Shown here: piece by piece, positions 22,730-39,639 of the stretch
How the letters are laid out: every line of letters starts with the position of its first letter
How positions within the stretch are numbered: position 1 is the first letter of the stretch
Assembly (NCBI GenBank): GCA_002751075.1
Contig: NAOQ01000471.1
Coordinates: 9,852 to 52,455 of the forward strand
Source of the DNA: Ichthyophonus hoferi
Lineage: Eukaryota; Opisthokonta; Ichthyosporea; Ichthyophonida; Ichthyophonidae
Length of the DNA stretch: 42,604 nucleotides
Direction: 5' to 3'
Made by a program: the position numbers and the translations under genes
The notes under the pieces: generated by a model
The model's database searches: none
What the model was told of the DNA's origin: nothing
Seen by the model: only the letters and a program-made list of their open reading frames with translations

Positions 22730-25700
22730 ATGAGCAAAGATAATCACAGCACTTGGGAGGATGGCCTGTCAGGGGAAGAGAGAGGGATATGCGATACGGG
22801 TATAGAGCCGGGTGATAGCAATAGCCTAGACAACAATAACGATGGGGAAATAGTAAAAGGGGAATGGGGCTCATATAATGGGACGGGAGAGGATGATTTG
22901 GATGACAATGTTGGCACGGAAGTAGGTACTGGTATCAGTGAGCGTGATTATGATGACCTGGACTACGGCGATGAGATAGATGATGCAGAGATTGGAAGCC
23001 ATATTGAAGGTGAGAACCTTGCTTGGCCTTAGTTGTAACTATACACTATACCCTATACTATACGCAATTGTATATTATAGTTAACTGTTTACTCTATGTT
23101 CTCATACTAGTACCCCGCTATTTATGTTATCTAGTTAGCCTTGAGTAACTTCGCTCACCTACGGCATATGGCTAGATGGAGTATAGTTATTGATTATCAT
23201 TCATTCATAATAGTAATTGGAACTAAGGCATCTATCAGTTGTCTATATGACATGTATTATGGTTGTCATTTTTAATCTTTCCTGTGTTATTTTTTCTTAT
23301 CTCTTCCCAATCATTTCTTTTGTTTATCGCTGTGCCGTCTCCACCCCTCCATATTCCATTGTTTCTTTTTTTTTTCTCTCTTTTTCTTTTCATACTTTTG
23401 CTATCACCAATTTTCTGGTTGGTGTCTCGCGTTACCTTGGGAACCATACACCAATTACTCACACCCCTCACTTGTTTATTATCTAGGTGCCTTTGATACA
23501 AACAACGGATTGGACGATGACTTTGATGTATTTTACACTGCTCCTACTGAGAAGGAAGACAACGAGTTCAACACCAAAATATACGATACAGAAGAGACGG
23601 TGGGGGAGGATGTGGATGTGGGTCCCACGGGGGAAGGAGATGGTTCATTGGATAATGAACCTGACGCCAATAATAATGCGGAAAATAGAGCTAACAACGA
23701 CTTAGTAGTGGAGGGAGAGGAAACAAAAGATGATGGGGAGGGAGGGAGCGATGATAAGAATGAAGAGAGTAGAAACGGCAATGAAGATATTGATGTAATC
23801 AGGTGAGTGGGAGAGGGTGAAGGGGTATGAGAGGAGTGTTTGTATTTGTATTGGTTGATTGTACCCACATGGATTTGTGCGCCCCGCCTCTTTCCACTCT
23901 CAGTTATGGACATATATATACAAGCATGTATACATACTCTTCTATATTTATCTTTTACAAGCACTAACCACATATATATATATAAACCACAGAGCTGGTT
24001 ACGATCACAGCGATGACGAGGAAGAATGGAGTGAGAAGGAGAGGAAGCCTGCCAGCCCAAGGTTGACACTATCCCTTTGTTGCTCTCTCTTTCTATCTCT
24101 CTTATCGTCTTATTTCGTATATTGACAGGGTTACTATTCCGAAAGCTCTCTGTTTCTCAATGATTTGAGAATCTAGCTATTTGAAATTCTACAAGCTTAC
24201 AAGGCACGGAGATTGCAGCTACCACAACAATATAATATATGAGTGAATTCATATTTATATATAGATATACGTACTATGACACACATATACTTACACCAGC
24301 CATGCCTTATCTTAAGTGGCATGCACGTCTACCATTGCAACCATCCTTAATGTTTCTTTCTTTTATTTGCATCTCTTCACATGTTATAGTCGATGTCACA
24401 TGATCACTGGCCACTAATTACACTAACCGTCCCCTATGCAGACCTAGTTCATTGGGGCAAAATTTAAACACTGGATCAGGATCTATGTCATCAGACAGGT
24501 GAGGGAATATATTGCCTCTAGCCGTTGTTTATATATCATATCATACTATATCATACCATCACGTAATATATCATCTATACTATCTAATAATCTACTCGGC
24601 CATACTATACCATACTATACCATATCATATCATATCATAGGAACCCTACATCGCTACGCCTTTATGTCGAAGAGTAATAAAAAAGTGAGGGAGATATGAG
24701 ATGGGCTTAAAAGGATAGGATTGGTTACAGACCTGTAGACGGTTGGATTTGATTGGTGTTGGCTGTATAATGTTGTTTACCTTTGAATACGCTATCATCC
24801 ACAGAAGATCTCTCCTGGGAACTAGGCAAAAGAGGCATCCAATGGGAGGGCGTGGAAATCGGTATAAAATCCCCTTCATAATCCTATAGACTACTCACAT
24901 TTTCACTGGATTAAATATAAATATATGAACGACTTTACTAGACATAGTAAGCAATTAGATAGATAATTGAGAAGCGTTAGTTCCTGCTAGATATATATCT
25001 TGTCTACAATTATTTTTTGTTGAGGAGTCTCTTTCCAATACTTATTCATGATGGTTACCATGGTTACCGTATCCTGCTCTTAATGGTTAACTGGTGTCTG
25101 CATGATGATATTGATATAAATATAGATTGTATATACATACACGGGCCTGTCATAACCATAACATATGCATGGCCTCTAACCTACTACTTATTACTCCTGT
25201 CTATTATCTAGGGAGGGAGGTATCCTGCGACCACCCGTCAACACAAGTAAGTTGCTATAATTGATATTGTAACCAACTGCATGCCACTTGGCATTATTAA
25301 TGTCTTCCCTCTACTAGACGCCCTACCCTCGTCTACTTCTACTCATTCCTTCTCTCTTCCTTCACTCTCTCCTTTATACTCATCTCTACGGTTGATGTCA
25401 CAAATTATGCACTGGTTCTTTCTTGCTTGGTAATCCACATCATGCAATAAGAATTATTAATCAATTCGCTTTTCACAGATTTATTTAAACGCGCACCTGG
25501 GCCAAATTGTCCCACAGGGGTAAGTAGGAGGGGTCATATCCTATGTATATTCTTCCCATACCCTATCTTCTCTCTCTCTATCTTTCTTCTCTTATTCATC
25601 GTTGCCTATGTGCTCATAGCAAGTTACCATACTATGCGAATCACCTTTGATTAATTTTGTTGGTGTTACGTGACAGAAGCCCAATAGCAGACCACCTATG

Positions 25701-28700
25701 CAATCAGGCAATATTAATCAATATATGCCATCGCCACATGGACCTGGCTATATAGGGGGACCACCCAACGTAGGGGACCCTATGTTCTGGCTCTCTCCTT
25801 CTTATACTTCTAACCTACCTTATTCTATCTTATGTTTGATTTATTAATGCATCATTACTTTGTTTTCCTCACTCAATTGATTTCTATTGTATATACAAAT
25901 ATACCTATATATTTCTACACATACACATATATATATATATGCACATAACAGTTCCCTACCCACCTTTGTGGGCTTGTAAAGAATGGTTCTATACCTTCTT
26001 CTTTTACTCGGACCAGACCTTTTTTTATCATCTCACTACCCTGTACACTTATCATGCCTATAGATCGTAGTAAAATAATTGACTCTAGTCCTTGTTACTT
26101 ACTATACATCACTAGGTATACGTAGGTGTCACAGTGTATTACACTAGCGCTAGCCTATTATCTAACCCACCCTCTATCCTTATGCTGCAGTTTAACAACG
26201 ACTTTAGAGGCCCCCATGCCAACCGTATGGGTGAGTCATTCTCTTCTCATTGGCCCTGGACGCCTCTATATATCTCTATGTACTTGTATGGCAGGAATTG
26301 TAGATTGGAATATTAGTGCATGTATTCCCATATAGAAGATAGAAGAAGAGAGATATGGTGTAGGGACAGAAAGTAGGGTTGGGGAGTAGGGGTGGGTATG
26401 GTTGTTAGAAACTGACTATGTGAGGCCATTTACCTTGCAGGCATTAATCCAATAGGGCCCATTCGACCTAGTATGAGCCAACCACACAGTATTGTCCGCC
26501 CTGCTATAAACCAATTGGTAGGTAGACTTCCAGCTCATATAAACCCGCCAATGCCTGGCCCTCCCTCGAGCTATGGCAACAGCCCACCCCTCAATGGTAG
26601 GGCATGGCAGGGACACCCTTCTGATGCCCAAGCAATAAGAAGGTGCAGTATGGGTCCAGCCATGGGCCCTATGGGGCCAGATAGTCGGGGTACCATGCCC
26701 CCCCCTGGCATGCAGGCAGGACCCAGGGGACCTAGTGGGATGCCCCCCCCACTTCCCAACAGGCCGCCTACCGCTATTAAGAGGTTATCCGTCCGTGAGG
26801 AGTACTTGACCCGCCAACGACAGACCATGACCCCCGACCAACCACCTAGGGTTATGAGTAGGATGGGCATGGGGCAAGGTATAAATCCAGATCTGGCCAA
26901 TAAAATGACAGGGAGTACAGATGGGTCTAATATGACACCTAATATGCGTGAGAATTTGGGGTCCATGGGAGGAAATATGGGCCAATGGCAAATGAGGAAT
27001 AACAACGGGCAGCCAATGTAAGTCGTAGGATTCCCGTCTGTCTTATTCCTTTCGTAGATGCACATACGTATCTTTTCATAAATATACCTATGCCCACCAT
27101 ATATATATACCTCCCTTCTTACCATCATCCCTCAGGCATTCTCTCTTCCTTCCTTATTATCAACTATCTACCATGTCACATCATCCCTTTCTTAACATAC
27201 AACATGATAGAATACATAAGCGGATAGGTATATAAAGTGTTAATGTTTAGCCTTCTGCCTAGATTGAGTTAGTATATGTTGTGGGAGTATTTTCACTATA
27301 TGCATGCTACTATGGGGTAGGATGAGATCATTTGTTAGTACCTGTGAAAAAGAAGGGCTGTAGTGCGCTGCAACATGCCCCACAAGACAAGACGTATGGG
27401 ACCATAGGCCATCATACATAATATAGTATAGTGCATGGTGTTGTATTGTAATATGTTGTATTGTTTGTATTGGATTATGTCATATTATATTATATTGGAT
27501 TATATTATATTATATCACATCATATTATATCCTACTACATCATGTTTTTCGCCCTTATACCTAGGGCCGTGCCCACCCTACCTTCTGTGGGGGTACTTGC
27601 ATGGTAGTCTTGCATGATTTACACGTCTCTGTCTATATGGGATATATATAACTGGCCATAAGTTACTGTGATGAGAAGGAAACCAACATAATAATAGGAA
27701 GAAAGGTAACATTAAAATGGGGTTCTAGCAGGGGAGGACCTCGAAAGGATAACCTCGGAAATGACAGTATTGGATTTGATAATAATACTAACAGATATGG
27801 CTATCCAATGGTACTTACTGACCACCCCCATAAAGGTTACTGTAGCTACCTACAGCCCTACATACCTATTATCTGTTTACGCACCCACTGTGTGTTTACA
27901 CGTTTTTTTTTAATAAATACACATATATACCCCATATCAAACACGCTATATATTCTTGATTCCTATCTTTGATGTGGCAGTCATATTCCATGGCAGCCCA
28001 CCATTTATGCACTTACTTTATTGATGAGAAATAGCATAACACTATCTTTCTATGTCACCACTTCTCTGCACTCCTACTGTTTCCAGCCTATTTCAGTACC
28101 TACCCTGCTAGATTGTAGTTTGTATTTTTGACACACTTCATGTAGGGTCGGGACCAAGGTAATGGGCCCTGGACACAGCAAGGCTACATGGCCTATACAT
28201 GCAATGGGTAAGCCACGTCACCTGGGGAGACCCTACCTCCCTCCCCCTTTCTAGTGGTTATATTACTAATATGTTTCACATTCCCCCTACTAACCTTCGC
28301 GGCTGATATTCACTCCTTTTTCATTGTTTTTACTTGGCAGTTTGATGCAATAGAGGAGGGTGGTGGGTAAAAGATGCAGCGGTTGGGTGGAGGGGTCGGG
28401 TAGGAAACATGCGTGGATAAGGTGGATAGATCATAGACCAAACTGGGCACTGGGTCATTAGTTATTCCAAGTAGTTATATTCTTTGAGTGATAGAATGGG
28501 GACTGGCATATGGTTTTACTATGTTAGAGCCAGAGGGAAATAGCATGTAGGGTCAGTATAGAGATCGTCTTCATATGTAATTTTTCTTTTTTTAAAAAAA
28601 AAAGAAAAACGGAAGAATGCCCTTTTAAACAATTTGGCAATTTAGCTCCGTAGTGACTACTACGTAAATATTTTTTTTTAAAAAAAAATGCCTAGAAACA

Positions 28701-31700
28701 TTTCGATGGATGTAGACTAAGGAATGTGTGAATGGTCTGTGAAATAGTAATAGCGCTCGGGTATGGAATGGAGATAACTAAGAAATAGAGCCGATGAAGG
28801 TGCGATATGGATAATTCTATAATAACCAGGCGTGGGAACAAACACTATAGATTGGCTTACAGTAATGTTATTAATAGCTATTCAATCATATGCTGACCAT
28901 CTATATATATATATATATATATATATATTATGTAGGTTTAACAAGACCGTGCCTGCCTTCCAGGGTAACATGGTAAGAAAAACACCTGTATGTTCTAGTT
29001 CATGCACTATTTGCAGTCGAGATATACACACTTACACCTGGGTGTAGAGGGAAATGTACACAGACCACAGCATTGATATGTGATGTGAATTGAAGATTAA
29101 TATGGAGGGAAGGTAGCAGGGAGAAATGGGATGGCCTAGTACCCACTTTACATACAATAGTGAGCAATAGATAAACAACAAAATAAAATAGGTCATTTGT
29201 TATGAGTCATGTTACTGGGTTAGACGGAGATGGAGATGATTAGGTAGAAGAGACCAATAGGACGAGGGATAGGCCTGTGCACAGGTGACTGTTGTCTGAA
29301 GGTCTATTGGTATCTACATGTGTGCATGTGGATAAGGTACAAATGTACACTATATACATCACCTGCCCCCTACCAGCAGGGGATTATATTATCTGGATGA
29401 TTAACATGATTTTTTACCAATAGGGTATACCCGGTAATATGAATCCACATGGCATGGCTACTGGGTAGGTGCTCATGTTTCTATTGGTTGGCGGAGGGGC
29501 AATGGGCGTGTGATAGATTGTTAAAATATCCCAGCATAAACGTGAGAGAATTCAATCTTGTATGTAATTGGTGGATTTAAGATTGGGTGTACCCTAGTGC
29601 CTATGATTGATGTTTCTGTTTGTATGGGCCAATAGAGATGGTAGATAGTCTGTGACTAGACAAGAGAGAGAGGTGGGGGGAATACCAGAGTGGAAGGACC
29701 TTAGAGTGTGGGTATGGGTATAGGAGTACTTGGAGTGGTGGTTGCTTGCTTGTGTGTGCAAAGGGGTAGGTCGGACTGGGAAGGAATGGGACCAGGCAAG
29801 GAGCCATAGGCCGCTAGATGAGTGGATGGAAATATAATGCATGAATGGGATTGGTGTGTTATATATTCTAAATAGGAATTGTAAAAGGTAGAAACATAAA
29901 TAGAGAAGGCATTTGGGTGATTGGAGAGAAAGAACCCAATGGGAGGTCGCACAGTAGGTGTCACATAAACCATTCCCATATATTATTGGATGAATGTTAA
30001 TCTCACTGATCTCTTATTGGATGAACCTATGCACAGTCCTACTAGAGGGAGAGCTGTCCACGTCAATCCCCGCTTTGTTCAGAACCAAAACCAGGTATGG
30101 TATATATATTGTAATATATTGGGTTATGTTATGTTATGTTGTATTGTATATATCTCGTTATCTCTGCCTTTCTATATCCTCTCGCCCCTTAAATACTACT
30201 GCTTTGCTAATGGATTGTTTGCTAATAATATAGCCTGACCTCGGGCCTATAAGGGGCCAATCATGCCCTAAATACTAATTGATATGTCATGGATATGCTG
30301 TTCTATTGGATGGAATCAGTATGATCTGAATGTGATTGGTCACTGTATTTGTTCCCTTTCACAGCGCTATATTGGAATTATGAAAAGAGGTAGTGATGAG
30401 ATTGGTATGTTATACAATTTAAATATATAATAGGGATGATTAGCTGTAAAGGCAGGCTGTCACGCATGCTCCTTAGTCTTTATATGGTTATCTTCAATGC
30501 TGTCTAGGCCCGAATAAGGGAAGGTATGACGCTATCATATGTCTCACTGTAGATTCCTGTTAATCAATCAGAATCAGCAACAACAGTTACAGCAACAAGA
30601 GCTACAGCAACAACAGTTACAGCAACAACAGCTACAGCAACAACAGTTACAGCAGCAACAGTTACAGCAGCAACAATTGCAACAACAGGCATTCCGAGGG
30701 CAGAAACGTGCGGGAGGGAGTCAGAGAGAGGACATTAAGCGGCCTTGTCCTGTACCGGCCACAGGAGGGCCAGGGGCCCCACAACCACCCAGGAGGGAGT
30801 AAGATTAATCTATATCTCTCTGTCTATGTATATATCTTATTTCCCCATTCCATTTACGGTTGCATTGATGTCCAAGGGTATGATCATAATTCATACCAGT
30901 CATACCAGATACATACTAACCTTATATGGAATACACAGGAGCATGACTGCCGACTCATCAGGCGGGGCCACGGGACGGTGTTCGATCATAGTAAGCAACC
31001 TACCAGTCACAGTGGCCCATGGCACCCTATATGCTCTCCTCTCTCGGGCAGGGAGTCTACAGGTAGGTACAGCACCAGATATGATAGGATATGTATGTAG
31101 TCATAACATTAGTTCCATTGGTTTAGAAAGCATATGATAATCGTCATTCAATTCACCATGGTCTAATGTCAGCCAGCCATATTGGACCATAAGTACTTAT
31201 ATATTAGCTATTCGCTTGTCAGATTTGACCCAATGATAATGGTGATATAGAAAGGCATCTGTCTGTCCGCAGCCTCAAAATAATAGAAGATCATCCAATA
31301 GATAGATATTGTTAAGACTTTGAAAATATTACTAGTAAAATGCAGACCCCCTGAGGCCATCCGGCCAAGGGTTCTAGTATAGTAGAGTATGGTATAGTAT
31401 AATATAGTATAGTATGGTATGGTATGGTATGATATAGTATGGTATGGTATAGTATAATATAGTATATTATGATATGGTATGGTATGGTATAGTATAATAT
31501 AGTATAGTAGAGTATGGTATGGTATGGTATAGTATAGTATAATATAGTATAATATGATATGATATGGTATGGTATGGTATGGTATGGTATACTATAATAT
31601 AGTATAGTATGGTATGGTAGAATATATTATAGTATAGTAGAATATAGTTTAGTATAGTATGGTATGGTATATACCCATATGCCACTCTCCCTTAGGGTCA

Positions 31701-32649
31701 TCACCATTACTCCCTTCTTTTCTATATGGACATGTTTTATTGAATGTTATAATTATTTTAATTTTGCCTACGCCAATATATTTTTCCACACATGCTGCCT
31801 TCCAGAAGCATATGTCCCATACCATTGGTTTAGGGACACATCTATACTCAATGATTGGTTAGTCTAATGCTTTACATTATGGATTTAAGACTTCTCGTTA
31901 ATAGTGGCAATATTATTGGATACCATATTAAAATAATGAATACGCATCTGTCGGTTATTAATCGCGTCAATAAGGGATTTTTCCACACTACCTTTAGCAG
32001 GAATGATAGACAGCCCATTAGTTATTTACAGGTTGCTAGCGTATTAAAATATAAGGTCAGATATACAAAGACACGTGATAGGAATGGGATAGGTTTGCTA
32101 GGGGAAACTCTAAACGAATCATTTGGCATGAACCCTTTTCTAGACGTTGAATGTTGACATGCCACTGCGGAGGGCTATTGCTACTTATGGTATACCAGAA
32201 GATGCTGTGAAGGCACGTAGGCAGTTTAACAAGTAAGTCCCAGATTACGGTTGCTACTATTACTATTACTACTGCTAATGTTATGACTATTGCTGTTACC
32301 ATTACTATTATTATTACTATTACTATTTTACTATTACTATTATTATTATTATTACGATTATTGTTATTATTACTCTTACTATTACTATTACTATTACTAT
32401 TACCATTACCATTACCATTACCATTACCATTACCATTACTATTATTATTATTATTACTCTTACTATTACTATTATTATTATTATTTATCCCCTCTAGCGG
32501 ATATGGTCGTAGACCTCCTAGTCACCCTAAGTTAGCCAGAGACAAGACACGTATCTCTCCGCTACCATCATATCACTGAATGAACCTCTCGGTGTTTACA
32601 CAGGTATATGCTGGATGGTTCTACCATCACTGTGGTAATCAAAAGTTAG
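22730..32649 (+). CDS. RBM33: RBM33-like RNA-binding protein (21 exons, 800 aa)
   Basis: Exons: 22730-23009, 23487-23802, 23993-24061, 24442-24498, 24805-24861, 25212-25246, 25479-25519, 25677-25769, 26191-26230, 26441-27017, 27732-27810, 28146-28207, 28936-28972, 29424-29464, 30037-30094, 30365-30404, 30508-30523, 30553-30798, 30939-31062, 32144-32232, 32604-32649. All 20 introns are GT-AG and every phase agrees (2403 nt). Residues 1-~215 are strongly acidic (SDDEEEWSEKE at 205-215). A basic patch follows, then a Pro/Met/Gly/Asn-rich region (~330-520) and glutamine pentads (~639-676). A degenerate C-terminal RRM has RNP2-like IIVSNLP (731-737), RNP1-like RRAIATYG (765-772) and a last strand ITVVIKS ending at the stop. 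This order matches animal RBM33, which binds RNA and acts in nuclear mRNA export and m6A demethylation. The name is from recalled architecture. Weak donors: GTTGAC (exon 3), GTACTT (exon 11). Confidence 0.8.
24535..24640. repeat. Pentamer satellite in RBM33-like intron 4
   Basis: Units catat, catac, tatac and related 5-mers in plus-strand orientation, like the left-edge array. It lies between exons 4 and 5 of the RBM33-like gene. It is interrupted around 24560-24600 by near-repeat sequence. Confidence 0.75.
27420..27545. repeat. Degenerate pentamer/TTATA-rich array in RBM33-like intron 10
   Basis: Runs of gtatt, tatat, ggatt, catat and related units without long perfect copies. It belongs loosely with the other pentamer arrays and is older or more degenerate. 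Confidence 0.6.
28581..28688. repeat. Cluster of three perfect hairpins in RBM33-like intron 12
   Basis: First hairpin, 28581-28609: 13-base arms tttttcttttttt / aaaaaaagaaaaa around three A. Second, 28649-28664: cgtagt and actacg around a 4-base loop. Third, 28671-28688: nine T followed by nine A. All three lie within 108 bases of one intron (28208-28935). Cruciform formation or a small mobile-element relic is possible, but no target-site duplication was recognised. Confidence 0.75.
28903..28930. repeat. (TA)n microsatellite just before RBM33-like exon 13
   Basis: About 13 TA dinucleotides sit directly upstream of the acceptor of exon 13 (exon begins 28936), so the usual pyrimidine tract is replaced by TA repeats. 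Confidence 0.85.
30574..30688 (+). repeat. Coding 15-bp minisatellite (glutamine pentads)
   Basis: Imperfect repeats of cagcaacaacagtta encode QQQLQ-type pentads inside exon 18 of the RBM33-like gene. CAA and CAG codons are mixed, which usually makes such tracts more stable than pure CAG. Confidence 0.9.
31376..31672. repeat. Large pentamer satellite (ggtat/agtat/aatat) in RBM33-like intron 19
   Basis: About 295 bases of units ggtat, agtat, aatat and gatat in near-perfect 5-base register. This is the reverse-complement form of the left-edge array. The open frame through it on the minus strand (tyrosine/isoleucine/histidine repeats) is a product of the array, not a gene. Confidence 0.92.
32250..32492. 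repeat. ATT/ACT/ACC trinucleotide array in RBM33-like intron 20
   Basis: About 240 bases of att, act and acc triplets, including a purer attacc hexamer run near 32400-32436. It begins ~18 bases after the exon 20 donor. Leucine- or tyrosine-only open frames across it are translations of the repeat. Confidence 0.92.
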
Positions 32650-34131
32650 ATCCTGCAAAACCATATATAGAAAGTGTGCCCAATATTTTCATTGTCTGAC
32701 AGACATTAATTCGTTCATTCTAGACATTTAAGAAAGATGGAATGGGACATAAGCTAATACGCTAACTTTTGGCATAATGTGATACATAACTGATATCTAT
32801 ATAAGTTTGGTTCATAGTAAAGCTGTCGTTGGCTATAATTGCCAGATGAAAGTAATCTATATTTTATGATAGATTGGCTATTGGAAGAGAATTGCATTAT
32901 AATGTCTATTTATAGTAATAGTGTAACTCTAATAGGATTACGCCGACAAAACGAAAGTTTGTAAATAATGTTTTTTTGGCCAAAAATAATAATTTAAGTA
33001 TGAAGATTAGATATTTAAAATAAATAAAATTAATTATTAAAACCACCAAAATCGAAAATGTGTCAATACTTTTATGTAACTTCTTTTTTTTTCTTCAGAA
33101 GTATCAATTTCAGTATAGGATTTATACTAAAGGAATGTGTCTAGCTTTTTTAAAAAAAAAACGTAAAAAGAAATTACGATTGGCCTTTTTAAGAGCGTCT
33201 GTGGCACTCTTTAAATATGCATAATGCAAATAATATTATTAATAAAATGAATGCACGTGTATTCATAAATGCAAAATATATTATATTATAAAGAACCCCC
33301 AACCCCATCCCGCATCCAATAGCGTCGATGGATTAAAAACTACAATAAAGGATTATTTAGTATCATCTCGTACTTAAAACTAATTAGGTCCAATCATCTC
33401 AACGCGACACATTGACCTAATATAGCATCTCTTTAACACGCGAATTAGTTTATCTAAATTATTTAGTCAACCAGAGCCAATGTCGACATCGATAGTATAG
33501 TTGTCAGGGCCACATTCCATAGGCTTCCCTGGCGGAACTAATCATTGATGGCGGGCGCATCATGTTGACGTCACGGTTAAAAATGACTGGATAGATTCAT
33601 TGAAATGTACAATTACTCCAATGATTATAGAGATCATTATAGATCATGGTAGATTATATAAACGCATGTATATGTATGATAGTATGTTTGTATGTATATC
33701 CTATTTCCATGGTAACCGGAGCCAGCCGCTACACGTGGTTCACCTCTATTTCACTATATGGGAACAGATAATATAATACGTTTCGCGGCAGGACATGAAT
33801 GGAACCATTAAGATATATACGTCTGATTCCACCAATAATATAGGAGTCATAAGTAGGCGTATTAGGTTTACAGAGCCAAGTTGAAGGCAGTTATATGTAA
33901 CCTAACAATAATAAAAACTACTAACAGAAAATACTGGCGCTACTCTCTTAGTAGACCACTATGTGTATGTATGTATGTATGTATGTATGTATGTATCGCA
34001 ATGTTGGTATATACTTTACATTAACAAACCAATCCCTCCCTACACCTTGCCTTATAAGGTGCATGTATCATGTATATGCATGGTATATTGGCATACGCCT
34101 CTATCTCTACTCTACTATCTAGAGACAGTAC
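32650..34131. other. Convergent intergenic region
   Basis: Contains the 3' flanks of two convergent genes. AATAAA lies at 33019-33024 for the plus-strand gene. A (TATG)n tetranucleotide run lies at about 33963-33996. No canonical poly(A) signal was found for the minus-strand PRPP synthetase within ~800 bases. No coding exon recognised. Confidence 0.55.
33963..33996. repeat. (TATG)n tetranucleotide microsatellite
   Basis: About eight copies of tatg. The short open frame beginning here is a read-through of the repeat. Confidence 0.9.
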
Positions 34132-38213
<4,082 letters not shown>

Positions 38214-39639
38214 TTTAAAGATATGTGTATGGATTAAAACTTCCAGTTAATTCACCCTACTTCTCTAATACTACCAGCCAGCTGACAATGACCGCCTACT
38301 ACAAATAGTACTATATATGCTAAACTGAAAGCTTGTGTCCAAACAAAATCTGTAAATTAACTGTCAGTTACACGTGCACATTGGAGGAGCCATTGTGCAC
38401 TTTGTACACCTATCCTGAAATACTTGTTAAAGATGGGATATATTATATGTACTATACTACCTTACTCGGATATTCTGTTCAACTTTTATCCAATTTTATC
38501 ATTGTTTTTTTATCAAGTATTATAGTTTTAATTAAAGCGTGTTTATTAAATGTAAATGAAAAGATAGCAATTCATCTATACTAAGATTTGAAATAGGTTT
38601 AAAAGACATGTATGTTGATTGGAACATTTCAAGATGCTATGAAGAGGTATGCAAAAGGACATGTGAGATTGGTGCAGCACAGCATGTAGTTAATAAACGT
38701 TTTGTTTATGAACACGTATATGGCAGCTGGCTGTAAGCCTGTAATATTTTTTATATAATCTGCCTAATCAGGTTTACTTTGCTTGGGCTCCAAAGAGTAA
38801 AAATTTAGATTTGCTGAACAGATCGTAATAGTGACTCGGTCACCGTATTTTCAATTAATGATAAAATAATGAATTGTACACTGAGTTGACAAGCATACAT
38901 ACGTATATATATATATATATATGTTATGACTTTTAAAAAAAAATTGTGTTTATTTGCTTTATATAAATATGGCTGTGATTAGGTAAGAAAACTTGGTTAA
39001 AACAGAAAAAAAAATCTCTTCGAGTATCCAAGGCAGGATTATTGGACAATACATTTGGATATATATACAGGAGATGACTGGATGCAAGAAATAATTACTA
39101 CAATATCGAACATTATTGGGTATACCTGTTTAAATGTCCTAATTTCTGTTTATTTACTTGATGGCGAATCGTTCTGGATTGTCTATCCAATTGAGTTAAA
39201 TTGACAACTATATCCCAACTGGCACAAACACATTAAAGGCTTCAAAATACACATTCAAGTTTCAAACTAGTTACCAATCTATTGCATATCCTAACTACAT
39301 TCCAGTCCTATGTCGAAGCAAAAATCCCGTGTCAAATATTGTACTGATAATGGAATAAAGCTCAGTGTATAATCTCAACATACCTGGCATTCCGTTCTTA
39401 TTTTGTATTTTTGGCATAATTTCAGTGCTATTTTACTGATAATCTGGGCAATCCCACCTCTAGAGATATAATAGATAATAAAGGGGGGAATGCCTAAATA
39501 ACTCAATTCAAGCCTAAAAACAATTATTCATCTTAAAACATTGCCCAATAAAAAGGTATATTTTCTATGTTTAAGAATGCAACGTAATGTAAGCTGTAAC
39601 CGTATATAGTATACCAGTGCTTTTGCTCTCAGTTCCTAT

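Noticed and set aside
23533-24069. 178-codon minus-strand ORF
   Set aside because: Antisense of RBM33-like exons 2 and 3; its Ser/Pro richness mirrors the acidic codons of the real gene.
26571-27128. 185-codon minus-strand ORF, Gly-rich and hydrophobic
   Set aside because: Antisense of the Pro/Met/Gly-rich exon 10 of the RBM33-like gene.
28341-28370. ttggcag/TTTGATGCAATAG as an RBM33-like exon after exon 12
   Set aside because: Gives an in-frame stop after three codons; the exon at 28936-28972 fits the phase and composition instead.
31467-31685. 72-aa Tyr/Ile/His repeat ORF on the minus strand
   Set aside because: Direct translation of the pentamer satellite.
32283-32579. Leu-rich and Tyr-rich ORFs that look like membrane segments
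   Set aside because: Translations of the ATT/ACT/ACC trinucleotide array inside an intron.
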